A stretch of DNA of 64,000 bases from Aestuariimicrobium soli (GCF_051192575.1 NZ_JBPJSQ010000002.1:248001-312000), one strand, 5' to 3'; shown: positions 1 to 8,968, counted from the first letter of the stretch. Numbers and translations are program-made. Notes: a model not told the origin generated them from the sequence alone.

Positions 1-225
1 CACCTTCGCGTTCAACAGGGCCTGCACCGCGTCGGCATTGGTGGCATCGGCGGCCACCCCGTAGACGGTGTCGGTGGGAATGACGATCACGCGACCCTCG
101 CGAATGGCGTCGACGGCGGCCCGGTAGCTCGCCTCCAGCTCGTCGGCCGGCGCGTCGGCGGCCAAACTGTGGCGCTGCCAGGTCGCTTCGACGGGCAGGC
201 CGGGTGCGGTCTCGTTCTCGCTCAC
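1..225 (-). CDS. sua5: L-threonylcarbamoyladenylate synthase (Sua5/YrdC family), N-terminal 75 codons only
   Basis: This enzyme makes threonylcarbamoyl-AMP from threonine, bicarbonate and ATP, the first step of the t6A37 modification of ANN-decoding tRNAs. The gene runs off the left edge; only the N-terminus is visible. Residues about 47-58 read VIVIPTDTVYGVAADA, the diagnostic PTDTVYG nucleotide/threonine-binding motif of the YrdC fold. The GTG start lies 4 nt after the prmC stop, so it is the distal gene of a prfA-prmC-sua5 unit, an order conserved in actinobacteria. The C-terminus and any Sua5 domain cannot be seen. Confidence 0.88.
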   Translation of the reverse strand, partial: MSENETAPGLPVEATWQRHSLAADAPADELEASYRAAVDAIREGRVIVIPTDTVYGVAADATNADAVQALLNAKV

Positions 226-229
226 CCGA

Positions 230-1078
230 TCATCCTGCCACGGCCGTCGTGAACCGCGGACGACTCACCAGATCGGGGTGGGTGTGCACCTCGCGCAGGC
301 CGGCGGCAGCGAACAGGTCGCGGACGGCCTCGGCGTGGGATTCGTCGTGCTCGCAGCCAACCGCGCCACCCACCTCGCCGGCGGGCGCGGTCGTCGCCGG
401 ACGCAACAGCCGGGCAGCCAAGGTGGCGACCACGCGGATGGCGTCGAGCCCGTCGGTACCCGAGAAGACGGCCAGCTCCGGGTCGCGGGTGACCTCGTCG
501 GGCACCCGCGTGCTGGTGGGCACGTAGGGCGGGTTCACCACCAGCACGTCGACGGTGCCGTCGAGGTCGGGCCACGCGTCGGCCAGGTCGCCCAGCCGCA
601 GGTCAACGGCGGTGCCCGCCAGGTTGCGTGCTGCCCACGCGTGGGCCTCGGGGCTGAGCTCGACGGCGTACTGCCGGTGCCCTGGGGCCTCGTCGGCGAT
701 GGCCAGGCTGATGGCACCCGAGCCGGTGCAGGGCTCGGCCACCACGCGGCCGGGGGCGGAGCCGCGCAGCCGATCGATGGCCCAGCCGGCGAGCAGTTCG
801 GTCTCTGGCCGGGGCACGAACACGCCCGGGCCCACCTCGACGCGCACGTGCCGGAACCACGCCTCGCCGGTGATGTGCTGCAGGGGATCCCCTGCCAGCC
901 GGCGGGCCACGGCCGCCTCGAGCCGGGCGCGCTGGTCCTCGTCCAGGGCTCCGACGAGGAAGACCCGGTCGGACGTGACGCCCGCCGCGTGGGCGAGCAG
1001 CAGGCGCGCCTCTGCGTCGGCGCTGACCACACCGCCCGCCGCGAGCCGATCGGAGAGGGCGCGCAGGTCGCCACTCAT
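230..1078 (-). CDS. prmC: Peptide chain release factor N5-glutamine methyltransferase
   Basis: PrmC (HemK) methylates the glutamine of the GGQ motif in release factors, using SAM. The 282-residue product has an N-terminal helical substrate-recognition domain (about 1-85), a Rossmann SAM-binding core with EPCTGSGAISLAIA, and the catalytic NPPYVP motif near residue 180 that holds the target Gln side chain. Its ATG overlaps the prfA stop by 4 nt (ATGA), so the enzyme is translationally coupled to its substrate gene. Length is normal for the family and no key motif is missing. Confidence 0.95.
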   Translation of the reverse strand: MSGDLRALSDRLAAGGVVSADAEARLLLAHAAGVTSDRVFLVGALDEDQRARLEAAVARRLAGDPLQHITGEAWFRHVRVEVGPGVFVPRPETELLAGWAIDRLRGSAPGRVVAEPCTGSGAISLAIADEAPGHRQYAVELSPEAHAWAARNLAGTAVDLRLGDLADAWPDLDGTVDVLVVNPPYVPTSTRVPDEVTRDPELAVFSGTDGLDAIRVVATLAARLLRPATTAPAGEVGGAVGCEHDESHAEAVRDLFAAAGLREVHTHPDLVSRPRFTTAVAG

Positions 1079-2142
1079 GCGCGGGCCAGTCGGTCGGCGA
1101 GGTCGGCGGCCTGCAGGGCTTCGACGAGCGCCTCCAGGTCACCGGCCAACACCTGGTCGAGATTGTGGGCCTTGTAACCGATCCGGTGGTCGGCGACCCG
1201 GTTCTCGGGGAAGTTGTAGGTGCGAATCCGCTCGGAACGGTCGACCGTACGCACCTGCGAGCTGCGGGCGGCCTGGGCCGAGGCGGCGGCCTGCTCCTCG
1301 GCCATGGCGACGAGGCGGGCACGCAACATGCGCATCGCCTGCTCACGGTTCTGCAACTGGCTGCGTTCGTTCTGGCAGGTGACCACGGTACCCGTCGGCA
1401 GGTGGGTGATCCGCACCGCCGAGTCGGTCGTGTTCACGCCCTGGCCACCGGGCCCCGACGACCGGTAGACGTCGATGCGCAGGTCGGACTCGTTCACCTC
1501 GACCTCGTCGGCCTCGATGTCGGGCATCACCAGCACGCCGGCCGCCGAGGTGTGGATCCTGCCCTGCGACTCGGTCACCGGCACGCGCTGCACCCGGTGC
1601 ACGCCACCCTCGAACTTGAGCACGCCGAATGGCAGCCGGGCCGGTTCGGTCGAGGCCTGGGCCTGGGCCGAGAAGGTGACCGACTTGAAGCCGCCCAGGT
1701 CGGTCTCCTGAGCGTCCAGCAGCGCGATCTTCCAGCCCACGTGCTCGGCGTAGCGGGAATACATGGCGAACAGGTCCGCCGCGAACAGCGCCGACTCCTC
1801 CCCGCCCTCGCCGGCCTTGATCTCGACGATGGCGTCGAAGGCGTCGTGGGGGTCGCGCGGCGCCAGCAGTTCGCTCACCCGGCGCTCGGCAGCGACCAAC
1901 GCCTCGTCCAGCGTGTCGGCCTCGGCGGCGAACTCGGCGTCGTCGGCGGCCAGTTCCCGCGCGGCCGCGGCGTCGAGCCGGAGCCCGTCGCGCTCGTCCA
2001 GCGCCCGGACGATGCCCGACAGTTCCGAATAGCGGCGACCCACCCGCCGGCTGGTCGCGACGTCACCCAGCACTGCGGGATCGGCCAACTGCCGCTCCAA
2101 CTCGGAGTGTTCTCGGCGCAGGGTGTCGGCGACGTCGGCCAC
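1075..2142 (-). CDS. prfA: Peptide chain release factor 1
   Basis: RF1 recognises UAA/UAG stop codons and triggers peptidyl-tRNA hydrolysis. The catalytic motif SGPGGQGVN is present in the central domain, followed by NERSQLQNREQAM. I chose the GTG at 2142, giving 355 residues, rather than the in-frame ATG at 2175: an AGGAAGGA-like Shine-Dalgarno lies 8-12 nt before the GTG, the 355-residue length fits the family, and the upstream ATG falls on the 3' flank of the rpmE terminator hairpin. It overlaps prmC by 4 nt. Confidence 0.95.
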   Translation of the reverse strand: MADVADTLRREHSELERQLADPAVLGDVATSRRVGRRYSELSGIVRALDERDGLRLDAAAARELAADDAEFAAEADTLDEALVAAERRVSELLAPRDPHDAFDAIVEIKAGEGGEESALFAADLFAMYSRYAEHVGWKIALLDAQETDLGGFKSVTFSAQAQASTEPARLPFGVLKFEGGVHRVQRVPVTESQGRIHTSAAGVLVMPDIEADEVEVNESDLRIDVYRSSGPGGQGVNTTDSAVRITHLPTGTVVTCQNERSQLQNREQAMRMLRARLVAMAEEQAAASAQAARSSQVRTVDRSERIRTYNFPENRVADHRIGYKAHNLDQVLAGDLEALVEALQAADLADRLARA

Positions 2143-2181
2143 GGGCGGTTCCTTCCTGGGGGCTGGGCTGGTCACGAAAGA

Positions 2182-2215
2182 CGACGACCCCCCGCGATGC
2201 TGCGGGGGGTCGTCG
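2182..2215 (-). terminator. Intrinsic terminator after rpmE
   Basis: A perfect 14-bp GC-rich stem (2182-2195 with 2202-2215) closes a 6-nt loop between rpmE and prfA. On the minus strand it is followed by a short T-rich run (TCTTTC). It should separate the abundant rpmE message from prfA-prmC-sua5, perhaps with partial readthrough. Confidence 0.75.
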
Positions 2216-2235
2216 GAGCCTGACTGGTCAGCAGC

Positions 2236-2442
2236 TCATTTCTTGGCGTAGCGACGCTCGAAGCGGGCCACGCGGCCGCCGGTGTCGAGAATCTTCTGCT
2301 TGCCGGTGTAGAACGGGTGGCACTCGGAGCAGACGTCAGCCGACAGCTGACCGCCCTTCGCGGTGCTCTTGGTGGTGAACGTCGCGCCACAGGTGCAGGT
2401 GACCGTGGTCTCGACGTATTCGGGGTGGATACCCTGCTTCAT
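2236..2442 (-). CDS. rpmE: 50S ribosomal protein bL31, zinc-binding type
   Basis: This 68-residue protein begins MKQGIHPEYV and has the C+ form of bL31: Cys16, Cys18, Cys38 and Cys41 can bind a structural zinc. Such copies are usually the zinc-replete paralogue; a zinc-free copy, if present, lies elsewhere. AAGGAGA sits just before the ATG. In most actinobacteria rpmE lies directly between rho and prfA; here about 6.8 kb containing an ABC operon and tetR separates it from rho. Confidence 0.97.
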   Translation of the reverse strand: MKQGIHPEYVETTVTCTCGATFTTKSTAKGGQLSADVCSECHPFYTGKQKILDTGGRVARFERRYAKK

Positions 2443-2501
2443 GGTTTCTCCTTGGGGTCAGTGCTCCGGGTCGCAGGAGTGCGTGAACCGGGGCCGAGGA
2501 C

Positions 2502-3161
2502 CTATTGTGCCACGCCGTCGTCCGCGAGACGAATCAGCACCTGCCGCAGCCAGGTCGGCGGGTCGAAGCCCGGGTTGCGGTCCTGCACGACCAACCCCGT
2601 GGCGTGCGACTCGAGCAGATGGACGAAGGCCTGGTCGCGGTCGGGGAAGAAGTTCAACTGGCCGGCGATCTCGAGGCTGACGAAGCCGTGCACGCACGCC
2701 CAGAACATGGCGGCGACGGCACCGACGTGCCCGGTGATCAGGCCCTTGTCCGCGCAGCGCTGCAGCCCGACCAGCAGCGGTTGCATCGCGGCCGCCGACG
2801 GGTCGGTGAGTTCCTCCGATGCCTCCCGGAACATGCCCACGTAGAAGTGCGGGTGGGCGAGCGCCCACCGGCGGTAGTCGCAGCCGAGCGCGCGCAGGTC
2901 GGCGAGGGGGTCGTCCCCCTGCGGGACGGCGCGCTGCGACCGTCCGAAACTGTCGAAGGCCGCGGCATTGACTGCCGTGACCAGATCGTCCTTCGATCCG
3001 AACAGCGAGTAGATCGCGGTGGTCGAGGTGCCGGTGGCGGTGGCGACCTGACGCAGGTTCAGCCCGGCCCGGCCATGTTGCGCGATCATGCGGGATGCTT
3101 CTTGGATCAGACTCTCGCGCAGAGATTCGTCGTGCACTTTGGGTCTTGTCACGATGGCCAT
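2502..3161 (-). CDS. TetR/AcrR-family transcriptional regulator
   Basis: The 219-residue protein has a TetR-type N-terminal helix-turn-helix at about residues 30-56 (LNLRQVATATGTSTTAIYSL followed by FGSKDDL) and a C-terminal ligand-binding region containing the TetR_C-like segment ALAHPHFYVGMF. It is encoded on the same strand immediately downstream of the dpp-type ABC operon but behind that operon's terminator. A TetR-type palindrome upstream of the operon's first gene (9084-9101) suggests it is the operon's regulator; that link is inference. No palindrome was found before tetR itself, so autoregulation is not evident. Confidence 0.88.
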   Translation of the reverse strand: MAIVTRPKVHDESLRESLIQEASRMIAQHGRAGLNLRQVATATGTSTTAIYSLFGSKDDLVTAVNAAAFDSFGRSQRAVPQGDDPLADLRALGCDYRRWALAHPHFYVGMFREASEELTDPSAAAMQPLLVGLQRCADKGLITGHVGAVAAMFWACVHGFVSLEIAGQLNFFPDRDQAFVHLLESHATGLVVQDRNPGFDPPTWLRQVLIRLADDGVAQ

Positions 3162-3207
3162 CCAAGCACAGCCGGGCGATGCTTCCGACCAACGCGGCCA
3201 GACGCGA

Positions 3208-3242
3208 CGGGGCGGGGCCGGTCCATGACCGACCCCGCCCCG
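3208..3242 (-). terminator. Intrinsic terminator of the first dpp-type operon
   Basis: Arms 3208-3223 and 3227-3242 pair over 16 positions with one mismatch around a CAT loop. It lies 20 nt after the stop of the last ABC gene and before tetR. There is no clear U-tract, so strength is uncertain. Confidence 0.65.
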
Positions 3243-3261
3243 ACGGGTGCCCCGGTGGGCG

Positions 3262-4047
3262 TCAGCTCACCAGTTCACCGAGGTCGCCGTGCAGCTTGGG
3301 CACGTCGGCCAGCAGTTGCTTGGTGTACTCGTGCTGGGGGTTGAACACCACGTCCTTGCTGGTGCCCTGCTCGACCATGTCGCCCTTCTGCATCACCAAC
3401 ATCCGGTCGGCCACGTAGGTGGCCTGGCCGATGTCGTGGGTGATGATCATGACGGTGGTGCCGAGGTTGTCACGCAGATCGCGCAACACGTTCAGCACGT
3501 TCACGCGCAGTGACGCATCCAACATCGAGGTCGCCTCGTCGGCCAGCAGCAACTTCGGCCGCATCATCAGCGCCCGCGCGATCATGATGCGCTGCCGCTG
3601 ACCGCCCGAGAGCTCGTGCGGATGCTTCTTGAGCACGTCACCGGCCTCGAACCCCACGTGGTGCAGGGCCTCCTCCATGCGTGCCTTGGCCTCCGACTTG
3701 TTCTCGATCAGCTTCGCCGACCGGTCGAGCAGACGCTCGACGGTGAAGAACTGGTTGAACGCGCTGAACGGGTCCTGGAAGACCGCCTGCACGTCGGCCC
3801 AGTACCGCTTCGACTGCAGGAAGTTCAGCTTGGTGACATCCCTTCCGTCGAAGGTCATGGTGCCGCCGGAACTGGGCAGCAGGCCCAGCACCAACCGGGC
3901 GAGGGTCGACTTGCCCGACCCCGACTCGCCCACGACCGCGGTGATGGTGCCCTCCTCCAGGGCGAAGGTGGCCCCCTTCACCGCGTGGACGGCGCCCTTG
4001 CCGCTGCCGAAGGTCTTGGCGATGTTGTCCGCCTCGAACAGTGCCAT
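3262..4047 (-). CDS. Oligopeptide/dipeptide-type ABC transporter ATPase (DppF-like)
   Basis: One of two cytoplasmic ATPases that power the importer. The 261-residue protein has Walker A GESGSGKST at 40-48, a Q-loop in VFQDPFSAFNQFF, signature LSGGQRQR and Walker B LLLADEATSMLD followed by an H-loop His. The usual DEPTSALD is DEATSMLD here, a variant that keeps the catalytic Glu. It lacks the C-terminal oligo_HPY zinc region of its partner, as is common for the F subunit. It is the last gene of the five-gene operon, 2 nt from the D-type ATPase. Confidence 0.93.
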   Translation of the reverse strand: MALFEADNIAKTFGSGKGAVHAVKGATFALEEGTITAVVGESGSGKSTLARLVLGLLPSSGGTMTFDGRDVTKLNFLQSKRYWADVQAVFQDPFSAFNQFFTVERLLDRSAKLIENKSEAKARMEEALHHVGFEAGDVLKKHPHELSGGQRQRIMIARALMMRPKLLLADEATSMLDASLRVNVLNVLRDLRDNLGTTVMIITHDIGQATYVADRMLVMQKGDMVEQGTSKDVVFNPQHEYTKQLLADVPKLHGDLGELVS

Positions 4048-4049
4048 CG

Positions 4050-5123
4050 TCAGGCCCCCTTCCCGGCCGTCAGCTTCGCGACGCCGTCCTCATCGACCTC
4101 GTCGTTGCGGCGCAGCACGTCCTCGATGCGGATCAGCTCCTGGGGGTGCTGCTGCGACCAGTGGCAGCGGGCGAAGGCGAGATCGTTGCCCTGCGCCTTC
4201 GGCATGGTCTGGGCACAGATGTCCATCGCCAGCCCGCAGCGCGGGTGGAAACGGCACCCACTGGGCGGCTTGGCCAGGCTGGGGGGCGACCCCTTGATGC
4301 CCTCGACCCGCTTGTCCAGGGTCTCCTGCTCGGGCGCCAGCACGGCGTTCAGCAGGGCCTTGGAGTACGGGTGACGCGGACGCTCGGCGATGTCGTCGGC
4401 CGTGGCCACCTCGACGATCTGGCCCGCGTACATCACGGCGATGCGGTCGGAGATCGTCTTCAGCAGCGGCAGGTCGTGGGTGACGAAGATGACGCCCTTC
4501 ATGATGTCCTGGTTGAGCATCTCCCGGAGCATCTCGACCAGCGCGCGCTGGCTCGAGACGTCGAGGGCCGAGGTGGGCTCGTCCGCGATCAGCAACTTGG
4601 GGTTGAGCAGGGTCGAGATCACGGTGATCACGCGCTGCTTCATACCGCCCGACAGCTGGTGCGGGTAGGAATCGAGCGCCCGGGGCGGCAGCCCCAGATT
4701 CTTCATGCGGTCCCGCGCGAGGTCGAGGCACTCGTCCTTCGACAGCTTGGTGCCGTGCGCCCGCATCACGTCGACGACGAGGCCACGAATCTTGGCCGTG
4801 GCCGACAACGAGTTGAGGGCACCCTGCGGGAGCATCGACACGACCTCGCCGCGCCAGGTGCGGGGCACCTTGTTCTCGTGACCGAGCTCGAGCGTCTGCC
4901 CGTCGATCGTGATCGTGCCACCGATCGGGTAGAGCGGCGGACGAGCGGTCAGCGCGAGCACGTTACCGAGGGTGGACTTGCCACACCCCGACTCGCCGGC
5001 GCAGCCGACGATCTCGCCCTCGTTGACGAACAGGCTGACGTTGTCGACGGCGCGAACTTCCTTGCCATCGGGCGTGTGGTAGGCGGCCGAGATCTGCTTG
5101 GCCTCCAACAGTCGCTTGCTCAT
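4050..5123 (-). CDS. Oligopeptide/dipeptide-type ABC transporter ATPase (DppD-like)
   Basis: The second ATPase of the importer, 357 residues from the ATG at 5123, which overlaps the upstream permease stop by 4 nt. An in-frame extension to 5360 is rejected because it would run 240 nt into the permease. Walker A GESGCGKST, signature LSGGMKQR and Walker B LLIADEPTSALD are present. The C-terminus carries the oligo_HPY region with Cys residues (CRFHPRCGLAMDICAQ), known in this subfamily to bind an iron-sulfur cluster or metal. Confidence 0.93.
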   Translation of the reverse strand: MSKRLLEAKQISAAYHTPDGKEVRAVDNVSLFVNEGEIVGCAGESGCGKSTLGNVLALTARPPLYPIGGTITIDGQTLELGHENKVPRTWRGEVVSMLPQGALNSLSATAKIRGLVVDVMRAHGTKLSKDECLDLARDRMKNLGLPPRALDSYPHQLSGGMKQRVITVISTLLNPKLLIADEPTSALDVSSQRALVEMLREMLNQDIMKGVIFVTHDLPLLKTISDRIAVMYAGQIVEVATADDIAERPRHPYSKALLNAVLAPEQETLDKRVEGIKGSPPSLAKPPSGCRFHPRCGLAMDICAQTMPKAQGNDLAFARCHWSQQHPQELIRIEDVLRRNDEVDEDGVAKLTAGKGA

Positions 5124-6082
5124 GGCTTGACCTCCTCGGTCGTGCGGTCGACCGCGGCGGCTTCCATCATGGCCGCCGGCCCGACGGCCGAACCCGCCGC
5201 GGGCAGGAACTCGTCCTCGTCGGTGGTGGTGGAAGGGATCGCCTTCAGCTTCTTGCCGCGACGCAGGCGCGGGTTGAACAGCTCGTCCAGGCTGGACTGC
5301 AGCAGGAACAGCGAGAAGGCGATCAGCGTCAGCATGATCGTGGGCGGAATGAACGCCCACCAGGCGCCGACGCGGATCGAACCCCAGGCGAGTGCCCAGT
5401 TGAGCATCATGCCGATCGAGACGATGCCCGACGGGCCCAGACCCAGCATCGACAGGGACGATTCGGTGAGGATGGCGCTGGCCACCTGCAACACGAACGC
5501 CATCACGACGTAGCTCAGCAGGTACGGCAGCACGTCCCAGACGAGGATGCTCCAGAAGTTCGCACCCGACATCTTGGCGACCTCGATGTGTTCACGCGTT
5601 CGCACCGAGGTGGCCTGGGCGCGCACGGCGCGGGCCGTCCACGGCCACGACGTGATGCCGATGACCAGGGCCAACGTGATGATGCCGCGCGAGGGCAGCG
5701 AGACCGAGAGCAGGATGACGATCACGATGCCGGGAATGGCCAGCACGATGTTCGTCAGACCCATCAGGATCTCTTCGATCATGCCGCCGGCGTACCCGGC
5801 GACCAGTCCGATCACCAGGCCGATGGCGCTGGCCACGAGTCCGGCGATCAGGCCCACCAGCAGCGAGGTGCGGGTGCCGTAGACGAGGTTCGCCACCACC
5901 GACTGCCCCTCGTTGTCGGTGCCGAGCAGGCCACCGAGACCGGGGTGTGAACCCGGCTTGTCGTAGAGGCCACCGATCGAGGCATTGGGGTCGACCCCCA
6001 CGATGAACGGGCCGAGGAAGCCGATCACCAGCACCAGCAGCACCAGGAAGGCCGCCACGTAGAAACGCGCGGAGAACCTCAT
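5120..6082 (-). CDS. ABC transporter permease (DppC/OppC family)
   Basis: The 320-residue integral membrane subunit has an N-terminal transmembrane helix, a periplasm-facing loop with the family-typical GTDNEGQSVVANLVYGTRTS segment, then five further helices. The cytoplasmic coupling (EAA) loop lies around EHIEVAKMSGANFWSILVWD. Its start overlaps the B permease stop by 4 nt and its stop overlaps the D ATPase start by 4 nt, so subunit stoichiometry is probably kept by translational coupling. The C-terminal tail of about 45 residues after the last helix is Ala/Glu-rich and not conserved in the family as I know it. Confidence 0.93.
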   Translation of the reverse strand: MRFSARFYVAAFLVLLVLVIGFLGPFIVGVDPNASIGGLYDKPGSHPGLGGLLGTDNEGQSVVANLVYGTRTSLLVGLIAGLVASAIGLVIGLVAGYAGGMIEEILMGLTNIVLAIPGIVIVILLSVSLPSRGIITLALVIGITSWPWTARAVRAQATSVRTREHIEVAKMSGANFWSILVWDVLPYLLSYVVMAFVLQVASAILTESSLSMLGLGPSGIVSIGMMLNWALAWGSIRVGAWWAFIPPTIMLTLIAFSLFLLQSSLDELFNPRLRRGKKLKAIPSTTTDEDEFLPAAGSAVGPAAMMEAAAVDRTTEEVKP

Positions 6083-7089
6083 GACTTGTCACCTCCCTGG
6101 GTGGCGCGGATGCGCGGATCGATCAGGCCATACAAGACCTCGACGGCGAAGTTGGCCAGCAGCACGGTGACCGTGATGATCAGCGTGATCGCCTGGATCA
6201 CGGGGTAGTCACTGGCGCCGATGGCGGTGAACAACAGCGATCCCATGCCGGGATAGTTGAACACCAGTTCGGTGATCAGGGCGCCGCCCACCAGACCGCC
6301 GATCGACAGGGCCAGGCCCGTGATCTGCGGAAGCATGGCGTTGCGGAAGATGTAGCGCACCATCTGGGAATCGCGCATGCCCAGCCCGCGACCGTAGTTC
6401 ACGTAGTCGGAGCCGAGTTCGTAGATGGCCATCGAACGCATGCCCACGGCCTGCCCACCGATGAAGATGAGCACCAGCGACCAGAAGGGCAACCACCAGT
6501 AACTGATGGCGTCCATGAAGAACGCCATGGTCGGCTCGGGTGTCAGACCCAGCGAGTAGGCGCGGCCCAGCGGGAAGATCGGCTGCCACACGGCGAGACC
6601 GAACAGCAGCAGGATGGCCAGGCAGTAGTAGGGCATCGACGACAGGAACAGCGAACCCACGAAGGCTCCGCGGTCGAACCAACCGCCCTTGAAGGCCGCG
6701 ACTGCGCCGAGCAGGTTGCCGACGACCCAGCCCACGATGATGGCGGGCAACTGAATGGCGATCGACCAGGGCAGGGCCTCACTGATGAGCCCCTTGACAG
6801 GCGCCGGGTACTGGCTGAACGACGTGCCCAGATCACCCTGGACGAGGTTCTGCAGGTAGAGCAGGAACTGCTGCCACCAGGGCTTGTCGAGCCCGAATTC
6901 CTTGACGTATTGCGTGTAGACCTGCTGCAGCTGTTCCGAGCCGGCTCCACCCTGGGCCAGACGCCCCACGAGGGCGTCGACGGGGTTGCCGGGGATCAGA
7001 CGGGGCAGGAAGTAGTTGAGCAGCAGTGCCACGAAGAGCGCGGCGACGTACCACAGGAGCTTGCGAATCAGATAGCGGCCGAAGCCCAT
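6079..7089 (-). CDS. ABC transporter permease (DppB/OppB family)
   Basis: The 336-residue membrane subunit shows the DppB pattern: a first helix near residues 10-30, NYFLPRLIPGNPVDALVGR, the signature GLDKPWWQQFLLYLQNLVQG-type loop, then a BPD_transp_1 domain with coupling loop RGLGMRDSQMVRYIFRNAML. It starts at an ATG behind a GGAAGGGGGAG Shine-Dalgarno and overlaps the C permease by 4 nt. It is separated from the binding-protein gene by a very stable hairpin (7119-7155), consistent with different expression levels. Confidence 0.93.
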   Translation of the reverse strand: MGFGRYLIRKLLWYVAALFVALLLNYFLPRLIPGNPVDALVGRLAQGGAGSEQLQQVYTQYVKEFGLDKPWWQQFLLYLQNLVQGDLGTSFSQYPAPVKGLISEALPWSIAIQLPAIIVGWVVGNLLGAVAAFKGGWFDRGAFVGSLFLSSMPYYCLAILLLFGLAVWQPIFPLGRAYSLGLTPEPTMAFFMDAISYWWLPFWSLVLIFIGGQAVGMRSMAIYELGSDYVNYGRGLGMRDSQMVRYIFRNAMLPQITGLALSIGGLVGGALITELVFNYPGMGSLLFTAIGASDYPVIQAITLIITVTVLLANFAVEVLYGLIDPRIRATQGGDKS

Positions 7090-7118
7090 GACTCCCCCTT
7101 CCGGGAATGATGCTGGCG

Positions 7119-7155
7119 CCCGTTGGCGGCGGCACCAGGTGCCGCCGCCAACGGG
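7119..7155 (-). promoter_or_regulatory. Long intercistronic hairpin between binding-protein and permease genes
   Basis: Bases 7119-7135 pair perfectly with 7139-7155 (17 bp) around a three-base centre. It lies between the solute-binding protein stop and dppB. There is no U-run after it on the minus strand, so mRNA 3'-end protection or partial termination fits better than full termination, as in other binding-protein operons where the first gene is made in excess. Confidence 0.7.
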
Positions 7156-7171
7156 ATCATGGACGAGAAGA

Positions 7172-8968
7172 TCAGGCTCCGACCTTCTTGATCTTGAACA
7201 GCCACATCATTCCGGCGCCGGTGAACGTCGGGGGTGCGTAGGGATCGTCCTCGGTGGGGAAACCGGTCCAGGTGCCGGTGTTGAACTCGAAGAACTGGCT
7301 CGGGCGGTACATCACGGGCACGGCCGGGATGTTCTTGCGGAAGACCTCGTCGAGCGCCTGGTAGGCCGCCTTGGCCTTGGCCTCGTCGTCACCCGCCGAA
7401 GCAGCATCGGCGAGCAGGCCCTTGACCGACGGATCCGAGAAGCGACCGTAGTTCCAGTAGGCACGCTGCCCGATGGGGGCGACGCCCTCGTCCAGCAGGT
7501 AGTCACGGAAGCGGGTCCACGGGCTGGCGGGGCCGATGCCGGCGTAGTTCCAGTGGGCCAGCTCGAAGTTGCCGTTCTGGATGGCGTCGGTCACCTGCGG
7601 GGCCTGCGGGAAGTTCGTGGCCACGTCGATGCCGATCTCCTTCAGCGACTTGGCGATGATCTCGCAGGAGGTGTTCCAGTCGGTCCAGCCGGTGGGGGTG
7701 ATCAGCTTCCACGGGCCCAGACGGGTGCCGTCGGGCAGCACGTAGATGCCGTCGGAACCCTTGGTGGCCTTGGCGTCCTGCTCCAGGATCTGGATCGCCT
7801 TCTCCTTGTCGTACTTCCAGCCGGTCTTGTCGACGGCGGCCTGGTCGAAGTACTTCTCCTCGGAGCCCTTGGGGATGATGATCGAGGCCGAGATCTCCGC
7901 GGAGTACTCGCTCATCGCCTTGGCCGAGATGTCGGCGTAGTTGATGGCGTGGGCGATGGCGCGACGCACGTTGACGTCGCTGATGCCCTTCTTCGACAGG
8001 TTGAAGATCAGCGACGGCATGCCACCGGGCAGGTAGTACGGCTTCTCCTTGAGGTAGGTCGAGACCGGCTTCTTCTTGTCCTCCCACATCTTCCAGATCT
8101 GCGGGGTGAACTGCTGGCTGACGTCGACCTCACCCGACTCGAGCTTCAGGTCACCGTCGTTGTTGGACTTGAAGATGGGGTGAACGATCTTCTTGGGCGC
8201 CGGGATGCCGAAGGCGGTCTTGCCCCAGTAGTCCTCGTTGAGGGCGTAGACGACCTGGGTGGCGTCGTAGCTCTCGAGCTTGTAGGGGCCCGAACCGAGC
8301 GGCTTGAGGTTGGCGTCGCTGGGGAGCTTGTCGGGGGCGATGCTGCCGTAGTACGACTTCGGCAGGATGGCCACGTTGGCGAGGTTGTCGCGCACCAGCA
8401 GCGGGTTGCCAGCGGCGCCGGTCTTCAGCTTCAGCTGGATGACCCGGCCGTTGGCGGTCATGGACTCGACGTAGTTCCAGAAGCTGGAGTAGCCCACCGA
8501 GGCGGTCTTGGCCAGCTCGAAGGTGAAGATCACGTCATCGGGGGTCAGCTCCGAGCCGTCGCTCCACTTGGTGCCCTCCTGCATGGGCAGTTCCCAGGTG
8601 GAGTCGTCGACGACCTTGAGTTCGGTCGCCAGACCGGGGGTCAGGCTGCCGTCGAGCTGGTTGAAGCGCACCAGCGACTCGTACATGATCTGCATCGAGC
8701 CGGTCGCGCCGCCGAAGGCCGGCGAGGGGTTCAGCGGGCTGAAGCTGGTGGGGGCGCCCCACTGCATGCCCGCGAAGAACAGCGTGTCACCGGAGACACC
8801 GCTGCGCAGCGGCTTGGCACCGGGTGCCCCGCTCGCACCGGTGGTGCTGGTACCGGTGTTGCCGGGAGTGTTCGTCGCGGTGCCACAGGCCGTCAGTGCG
8901 AGGCCTGCGGTGGCCGCGGCCGCCAGGCCGAGGAACCCACGGCGAGTGGGCGTCCACGAAGTGTTCAT
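7172..8968 (-). CDS. ABC transporter extracellular solute-binding protein (SBP_bac_5 family)
   Basis: The 598-residue precursor captures the substrate outside the membrane. It begins MNTSWTPTRRGFLGL, a twin-arginine signal, and ends the signal with lipobox LTAC, so it should be a Tat-exported lipoprotein. The ATG at 8968 is chosen because AAAGGAG lies just upstream; ATGs further out lack this. The C-terminus has TWTGFPTEDDPYAPPTF, which I associate with SBP_bac_5 members that bind oligosaccharides rather than peptides, so substrate is open. It is the first gene of the operon and lies downstream of a TetR-like operator. Confidence 0.92.
   Translation of the reverse strand: MNTSWTPTRRGFLGLAAAATAGLALTACGTATNTPGNTGTSTTGASGAPGAKPLRSGVSGDTLFFAGMQWGAPTSFSPLNPSPAFGGATGSMQIMYESLVRFNQLDGSLTPGLATELKVVDDSTWELPMQEGTKWSDGSELTPDDVIFTFELAKTASVGYSSFWNYVESMTANGRVIQLKLKTGAAGNPLLVRDNLANVAILPKSYYGSIAPDKLPSDANLKPLGSGPYKLESYDATQVVYALNEDYWGKTAFGIPAPKKIVHPIFKSNNDGDLKLESGEVDVSQQFTPQIWKMWEDKKKPVSTYLKEKPYYLPGGMPSLIFNLSKKGISDVNVRRAIAHAINYADISAKAMSEYSAEISASIIIPKGSEEKYFDQAAVDKTGWKYDKEKAIQILEQDAKATKGSDGIYVLPDGTRLGPWKLITPTGWTDWNTSCEIIAKSLKEIGIDVATNFPQAPQVTDAIQNGNFELAHWNYAGIGPASPWTRFRDYLLDEGVAPIGQRAYWNYGRFSDPSVKGLLADAASAGDDEAKAKAAYQALDEVFRKNIPAVPVMYRPSQFFEFNTGTWTGFPTEDDPYAPPTFTGAGMMWLFKIKKVGA

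Noticed and set aside
2143..2175. ATG at 2175 as the prfA start
   Set aside because: It lies at the foot of the rpmE terminator and adds 11 unconserved residues; the GTG at 2142 has a good Shine-Dalgarno.
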